In this document: one piece after another, positions 59,776 to 64,000 of the stretch
Position numbering within the stretch: position 1 is the stretch's first letter
Layout: each line of letters opens with the position of its first letter
Source of the DNA: Photobacterium lutimaris
GTDB taxonomy: Bacteria; Pseudomonadota; Gammaproteobacteria; Enterobacterales; Vibrionaceae
Assembly (NCBI RefSeq): GCF_003025555.1
Contig: NZ_PYMH01000008.1
Coordinates: forward strand, 1-64,000
Direction: 5' to 3'
DNA length: 64,000 bases
Notes under the pieces: generated by a model
Told to the model about the DNA's origin: nothing
Databases searched by the model: none
Seen by the model: only the letters and a program-made list of their open reading frames with translations
Made by a program: the position numbers and the translations under genes

Positions 59776-60852
59776 TTACTGCTTATCGCAAACCGCTGAG
59801 CTTTCCTCATCAACCACTTGGGCCGTATCGGTCGCGTGCATTGCCAAAACGGTGTCTAGCATCCGGTTGGCAAAACCCCATTCGTTATCACACCAGACCA
59901 ACAGCTTAATCAGATGCTGGTTACTTACTCGGGTCTGGGTACCGTCGACAATCGCGCTATGGGGATCGTGATTGAAGTCTACTGATACTAGCGGCACTTC
60001 GGTGTAATCCACTATGCCATCTAATGTACAACGAGAAGCCTCGGCCAGTGATTGATTTACGTCATTAACTTTCACATTTGTTTTTACAGTGACACTTAAA
60101 TCCATCGCGGTGACATTAATTGTCGGTACGCGCACAGAGATCGCTTCAAATTTGTCAGAAAATTTCGGAAAGATACGGCCAATACCCAGGTGAAGTTTAG
60201 TATCAACCGGAATAATTGACTGGCTAGCAGCTCGGGTTCGGCGCAGATCGCTATGGTATGCATCGATGACCTGCTGGTCATTCATCGCCGAATGGATAGT
60301 GGTAATGGTGCCGGATTCAATGCCAAAGGCTTCGTCCAACACTTTAATAACAGGGACAATACAGTTGGTGGTGCAAGAGCCGTTGGAGACAATGAGGTGC
60401 TCAGGCTTGAGCGAGTCGTGGTTCACACCATAGATAATGGTATTGTCGATATCATTTGCAGCAGGATGGGAAAACAACACTTTTTGGGCGCCCGCCTTGA
60501 TATGGGCCTCGCCGTCGGCGCGACTGCCAAAGGTACCGGTACAGTCCAAGACAATGTCGACGTCTAGATCTTTCCAGGGCAGCAAGTGGATTTCGTTTTG
60601 GTGAAGAATACGGATACTGTCCTTTTCGCCATTATCATGAGCAATAAAAAGGTGCTCCTGATCATGACTGACAGGCTTAAAAAAGCGTCCATGGCTAGTG
60701 TCATACTGCAGCAGATGAGCCATACCTTCCGGCTCTGCCAGTTCGTTGACCGCCACGACTTGTATGTGATGATCTTTACCGCTTTCGTACAGTGCCCGAA
60801 GCACACTGCGACCAATACGGCCAAATCCATTAATTGCGACTTTTAGTGTCAT
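59776..60852 (-). CDS. epd: D-erythrose-4-phosphate dehydrogenase
   Basis: GAPDH-family enzyme oxidising erythrose 4-phosphate to 4-phosphoerythronate for pyridoxal phosphate synthesis. The 358 residues start MTLKVAINGFGRIGRSVLRAL (NAD motif), with the catalytic Cys in SNGSCTTNCIVPV near 157 and the C-terminal VWCDNEWGFANRMLDT. The product feeds the pathway finished by PdxJ, encoded at 28593. It is between tktA and pgk, as in E. coli. Confidence 0.96.
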   Translation of the reverse strand: MTLKVAINGFGRIGRSVLRALYESGKDHHIQVVAVNELAEPEGMAHLLQYDTSHGRFFKPVSHDQEHLFIAHDNGEKDSIRILHQNEIHLLPWKDLDVDIVLDCTGTFGSRADGEAHIKAGAQKVLFSHPAANDIDNTIIYGVNHDSLKPEHLIVSNGSCTTNCIVPVIKVLDEAFGIESGTITTIHSAMNDQQVIDAYHSDLRRTRAASQSIIPVDTKLHLGIGRIFPKFSDKFEAISVRVPTINVTAMDLSVTVKTNVKVNDVNQSLAEASRCTLDGIVDYTEVPLVSVDFNHDPHSAIVDGTQTRVSNQHLIKLLVWCDNEWGFANRMLDTVLAMHATDTAQVVDEESSAVCDKQ

Positions 60853-61035
60853 ATCCGTGCTACAAAATTAATAAGCCGCGTTAGTGTATAACAAGCACCC
60901 CGGAGAATCACCATAAATGTGAGCAGAGTCACCCAAGCTATTCAGTTTCTTTTATTTCAGCAACTTAGCAGTAAAACCTTGCGTTCATACAGGTCTTTAC
61001 CAGCAACCACGGACGTGACAAAGATCGCATTTCAT

Positions 61036-61070
61036 ATAAAAAAAGACCCCAGTTTGGGGTCTTTTTTTTA
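61036..61070 (-). terminator. tktA terminator
   Basis: On the minus strand AAAGACCCC, loop, GGGGTCTTTTTTT after the tktA stop. Confidence 0.92.
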
Positions 61071-61125
61071 GTCTTCAAAATAAATCGCCACGCACCAATG
61101 CTCAGCGACGTCATTCAAACCCGGC

Positions 61126-63120
61126 TTACGCCAGCAATTCTTTCGCCGTGTTCACCACGTTTTCAGTCGTGAAACCGAACATCTTGAACAGCTCGCCTGC
61201 TGGAGCAGATTCACCGAATGTCGTCATACCGATGATCTTGCCACCGAAACCAACGTACTTGTACCAGAAGTCAGCGATGCCCGCTTCTACTGCAATACGT
61301 GCAGTCACATCAGATGGCAGTACAGATTCACGGTATTCAGCGTCTTGCTTGTCAAATGCATCTGTAGCTGGCATAGACACAACACGTACTTTCTTACCTT
61401 CAGCCGTTAGCTCCGCTGCAGCATTCACTGCTAGCTCAACTTCAGAACCGGTTGCGATAAGGATAAGCTCTGGCTTGCCCTCACAATCTTTCAGGATGTA
61501 ACCACCCTTCGCGATGTCAGCAACCTGTGCTTCAGAACGTGGCTGTTGGGCTAGGTTCTGGCGTGAGAAGATCAGCGAGGTCGGGCCGTCTTTACGTTCG
61601 ATAGCCAGTTTCCAAGCGACTGCTGATTCAACCTGATCACATGGGCGCCATGTGCTCATGTTTGGTGTTAGACGAAGTGATGCAATCTGCTCAACCGGTT
61701 GGTGAGTCGGACCATCTTCACCCAGACCGATAGAATCGTGAGTGTAAACTTGGATGTTCTGCACTTTCATCAGTGCCGCCATACGCATTGCGTTACGCGC
61801 GTATTCCATGAACATTAGGAAAGTTGCACCGTATGGGACGAAACCGCCATGTAGCGCAATACCGTTCATGATTGCAGTCATGCCGAACTCACGGACACCG
61901 TAGTGGATGTAGTTGCCCGAGAAGTCGTTCGCTTCTAGCGACTTAGAACCAGACCACATTGTCAGGTTAGACGGCGCAAGGTCAGCAGAGCCGCCCATGA
62001 ACTCAGGTAGCATCTGACCGAACGCTTCAAGTGCGTTTTGAGACGCTTTACGTGATGCGATGTTCGCTGGGTTCGCTTGCAGATCGGCAATGATAGCGTT
62101 CGCTTTCTCTTCCCACTGCGCTGGTAGCTCACCGTTAACACGGCGCTTGTACTCTGCCGCTAGCTCAGGGTAAGCCGCTGCGTAAGCTTCGAACTTATCG
62201 TTCCAAGCCGCTTCTTTGGCCGCGCCTGCTTCTTTGGCATCCCATTCAGCAGCGATGTCTGCTGGGATTTCAAACGGACCGTGGTTCCAACCCAAAAACT
62301 CGCGTGCCGCTGCGATTTCGTCGTGGCCCAGTGGTGCGCCATGACAGTCGTGAGAGCCTGCTTTGTTTGGTGAACCGAAACCGATGATGGTCTTGGTACA
62401 GATAAGGGTCGGACGCGGATCGGCTTTTGCCGCTTCGATAGCCGCGTTGATAGCGTCAGCATCGTGGCCGTCAACCGCAGGAATAACATGCCAGCCGTAC
62501 GCTTCGAAACGCTTAGGCGTATCGTCAGAGAACCAGCCTTCAACTTCACCGTCGATAGAGATGCCGTTGTCATCCCAGAATGCGATCAGCTTGCCTAGAC
62601 CCAACGTGCCCGCAAGAGAACATGCCTCGTGAGAGATACCTTCCATCAGACAGCCATCGCCCATGAACACGTATGTGTTGTGGTCAACGATGTCGTGGCC
62701 GTCACGGTTGAACTGAGCAGCAAGGGCTTTTTCAGCCATTGCCATGCCCACACCGTTGGTGATGCCCTGGCCTAGTGGACCCGTGGTCGTTTCAATGCCC
62801 GGCGCATAGCCATACTCAGGGTGACCTGGCGTTTTAGAGTGTAGCTGGCGGAAATTCTTCAGATCGTCGATAGACAGATCGTAGCCAGTCAGGTGAAGCA
62901 GAGAATAAATCAGCATTGAACCATGGCCGTTTGACAAAATAAAACGGTCGCGATCAGCCCACTCAGGGTTTTGTGGGTTGTGGTTCATGTGGCCACGCCA
63001 CAGTACTTCAGCGATATCAGCCATACCCATAGGTGCACCCGGGTGGCCAGAGTTAGCTTGTTGAACACCGTCCATGCTTAGGGCACGGATTGCATTAGCA
63101 AGATCTTTACGAGAAGACAT
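61126..63120 (-). CDS. tktA: Transketolase
   Basis: Thiamine diphosphate enzyme moving two-carbon units in the pentose phosphate pathway, and so supplying erythrose 4-phosphate to epd. The 664-residue protein starts MSSRKDLANAIRALSMDGVQQANSGHPGAP. The diphosphate-binding GDGCLMEGISHEACSLAG (about 154-171), catalytic His in NSGHPGAPMG and EDGPTHQPVEQIASLR are present. It is divergent from metK. Confidence 0.98.
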   Translation of the reverse strand: MSSRKDLANAIRALSMDGVQQANSGHPGAPMGMADIAEVLWRGHMNHNPQNPEWADRDRFILSNGHGSMLIYSLLHLTGYDLSIDDLKNFRQLHSKTPGHPEYGYAPGIETTTGPLGQGITNGVGMAMAEKALAAQFNRDGHDIVDHNTYVFMGDGCLMEGISHEACSLAGTLGLGKLIAFWDDNGISIDGEVEGWFSDDTPKRFEAYGWHVIPAVDGHDADAINAAIEAAKADPRPTLICTKTIIGFGSPNKAGSHDCHGAPLGHDEIAAAREFLGWNHGPFEIPADIAAEWDAKEAGAAKEAAWNDKFEAYAAAYPELAAEYKRRVNGELPAQWEEKANAIIADLQANPANIASRKASQNALEAFGQMLPEFMGGSADLAPSNLTMWSGSKSLEANDFSGNYIHYGVREFGMTAIMNGIALHGGFVPYGATFLMFMEYARNAMRMAALMKVQNIQVYTHDSIGLGEDGPTHQPVEQIASLRLTPNMSTWRPCDQVESAVAWKLAIERKDGPTSLIFSRQNLAQQPRSEAQVADIAKGGYILKDCEGKPELILIATGSEVELAVNAAAELTAEGKKVRVVSMPATDAFDKQDAEYRESVLPSDVTARIAVEAGIADFWYKYVGFGGKIIGMTTFGESAPAGELFKMFGFTTENVVNTAKELLA

Positions 63121-63516
63121 GTCTGCTCCAGAAATTCGTAGACGTTGAATATTCGGCTACCCTTACCATCAATGATTCAGGCTAGCCGCAGTTCGGCGGG
63201 CGAGTATTGTCGCAAAGACTGGGCTATGACTGCAAACGATTTCCTGCGAAAAATAAGTTCTATATCAAGATCATGAACCGAAAACCATGCCAACTCGCTG
63301 TAATAAAAGCGTTACGGGGTAAACGTTTGCCTTGCTTTTTTGCGAGTGACCCTACTTTTTACAATGTTGATTTTCACCCAACAAAAGGTATTATAGACGT
63401 CTAGACGGAGGTAGCTCTATACATACAAACGTATATCCGTACGCAATTGCGTGATTGATATCATAGGCATATAGAGCTCAGTTTTTTTAATTAACACTAT
63501 TTTTATGGGAGCGCTC
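63121..63516. other. tktA / metK divergent intergenic region
   Basis: This 396-bp gap holds the metK promoter with Met boxes and a roughly 110-nt metK leader. A 10-bp palindrome CGCAATTGCG lies in the leader at about 63442-63451. A 65-codon plus-strand frame at 63207-63404 crosses the promoter and is probably not a gene. Confidence 0.7.
63367..63418 (+). promoter_or_regulatory. metK promoter with MetJ operator (Met boxes)
   Basis: TTGATT (63367-63372), 16 nt, TATTAT (63389-63394) is a reasonable sigma-70 promoter. Directly after it is a perfect Met box AGACGTCT (63395-63402) and an adjoining AGACGGAG (63403-63410), then a weak GTAGCTCT. Adjacent 8-bp boxes are how MetJ with S-adenosylmethionine binds, so repression at the start site is expected. 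Confidence 0.85.
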
Positions 63517-64000
63517 ATGGCGAAGCACCTGTTTACTTCTGAGTCGGTATCAGAAGGTCATCCTGACAAAATTGCAGATCAGATTTCAGATGCCGTTTTG
63601 GATGCGATCTTGGAGCAAGATCCAAAAGCACGTGTTGCGTGTGAGACTTACGTAAAAACCGGTATGGTGATGGTGGGTGGTGAAATCACTACCTCAGCTT
63701 GGGTTGATATCGAAGAGCTGACCCGTGAAACCGTACGTGAAATCGGCTATGTCAACTCAGACATGGGCTTCGATGCCAACTCTTGTGCTGTACTGAGTGC
63801 TATCGGTAAGCAGTCTCCGGATATCAACCAAGGTGTTGACCGTGAAGACCCTCGCGAGCTGGGTGCCGGTGACCAGGGTATCATGTTCGGTTACGCGACC
63901 AACGAAACTGACGTACTGATGCCTGCACCTGTAACATACGCTCACCGCTTGGTAGAGCGCCAAGCAAAAGTACGTAAGAACGGTGCCCTACCTTGGCTTC
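63517..64000 (+). CDS. metK: S-adenosylmethionine synthase (5' part, runs off the window)
   Basis: Makes S-adenosylmethionine from methionine and ATP. The first 161 codons are here; the window ends within the gene. It begins MAKHLFTSESVSEGHPDKIA, whose His and Asp bind ATP and magnesium, and continues with TSAWVDIEELTRETVREIGY and the signature GAGDQGIMFGYA near 115-126. GGGAG stands 7 nt before the ATG. Its product is the cofactor for RlmD and Pcm and the corepressor at its own operator. Confidence 0.97.
   Translation, partial: MAKHLFTSESVSEGHPDKIADQISDAVLDAILEQDPKARVACETYVKTGMVMVGGEITTSAWVDIEELTRETVREIGYVNSDMGFDANSCAVLSAIGKQSPDINQGVDREDPRELGAGDQGIMFGYATNETDVLMPAPVTYAHRLVERQAKVRKNGALPWL

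Noticed and set aside
63207..63404. 65-codon plus-strand frame upstream of metK
   Set aside because: It crosses the metK promoter and Met boxes and has no recognisable protein features.

Overview
This window is a stretch of conserved chromosomal backbone from a gamma-proteobacterium, almost certainly Vibrionaceae and most like Photobacterium or a close relative. The main clues are gene order: recA-recX-alaS-lysC-csrA followed by a Ser/Arg tRNA array; pyrG-eno-ftsB-ispD-ispF-truD-surE-pcm-nlpD-rpoS; rpoE-rseABC-lepA-lepB-rnc-era-recO-pdxJ-acpS; and tktA-epd-pgk-fbaA-mscS. A NqrM gene for Na+-translocating NADH:quinone reductase maturation and frequent CTA leucine codons in highly expressed genes fit the same family. 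The genus call is inference.

Layout. 1-1.4 kb: at least 11 tRNA genes (8 Arg-ACG, 3 Ser-GCT) on the minus strand in tandemly duplicated units; the array probably runs off the left edge. 1.5-8.2 kb: csrA, lysC, alaS, recX, recA (LexA-controlled) and pncC, all minus. 8.4-11 kb: mutS, plus. 11.1-25 kb: a minus-strand block with rpoS, nlpD, pcm, surE, truD, ispF, ispD, ftsB, eno, pyrG, mazG, relA and rlmD. 25.2-28 kb: barA, plus, followed by a 10-copy heptamer repeat. 28.2-37.3 kb: the acpS-to-rpoE block, minus, with a good sigma-E promoter in front of rpoE. 37.7-44.8 kb: nadB, a chemotaxis receptor, ygfX/sdhE, ygfZ, a YbaK-type deacylase and a LysR regulator. 44.8-46.5 kb: a translationally coupled DUF134 regulator / NifX-like / NqrM operon behind a perfect 26-bp palindrome, then a ytfK homologue. 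46.5-54.2 kb: an orphan gcvH, ubiI, ubiH, ygfB, zapA, 6S RNA, fau, rpiA and serA. 54.2-63.1 kb: yggE, a decayed LysE-type exporter, a second YbaK-type gene, mscS, fbaA, pgk, epd and tktA. 63.5 kb to the end: the 5' part of metK behind Met boxes.

Functional themes are stress and global regulation (RpoS, RpoE/RseABC, RelA, BarA, CsrA, RecA, 6S RNA, YtfK), central carbon metabolism, isoprenoid, ubiquinone, NAD and pyridoxal synthesis, and translation quality control. I see no prophage, insertion sequence, CRISPR array or defence island. The least understood item is the DUF134 / NifX-like / NqrM operon with its palindromic candidate operator. Several smaller oddities (lost pepP, orphan gcvH, exporter remnant, repeat elements) are listed as findings.
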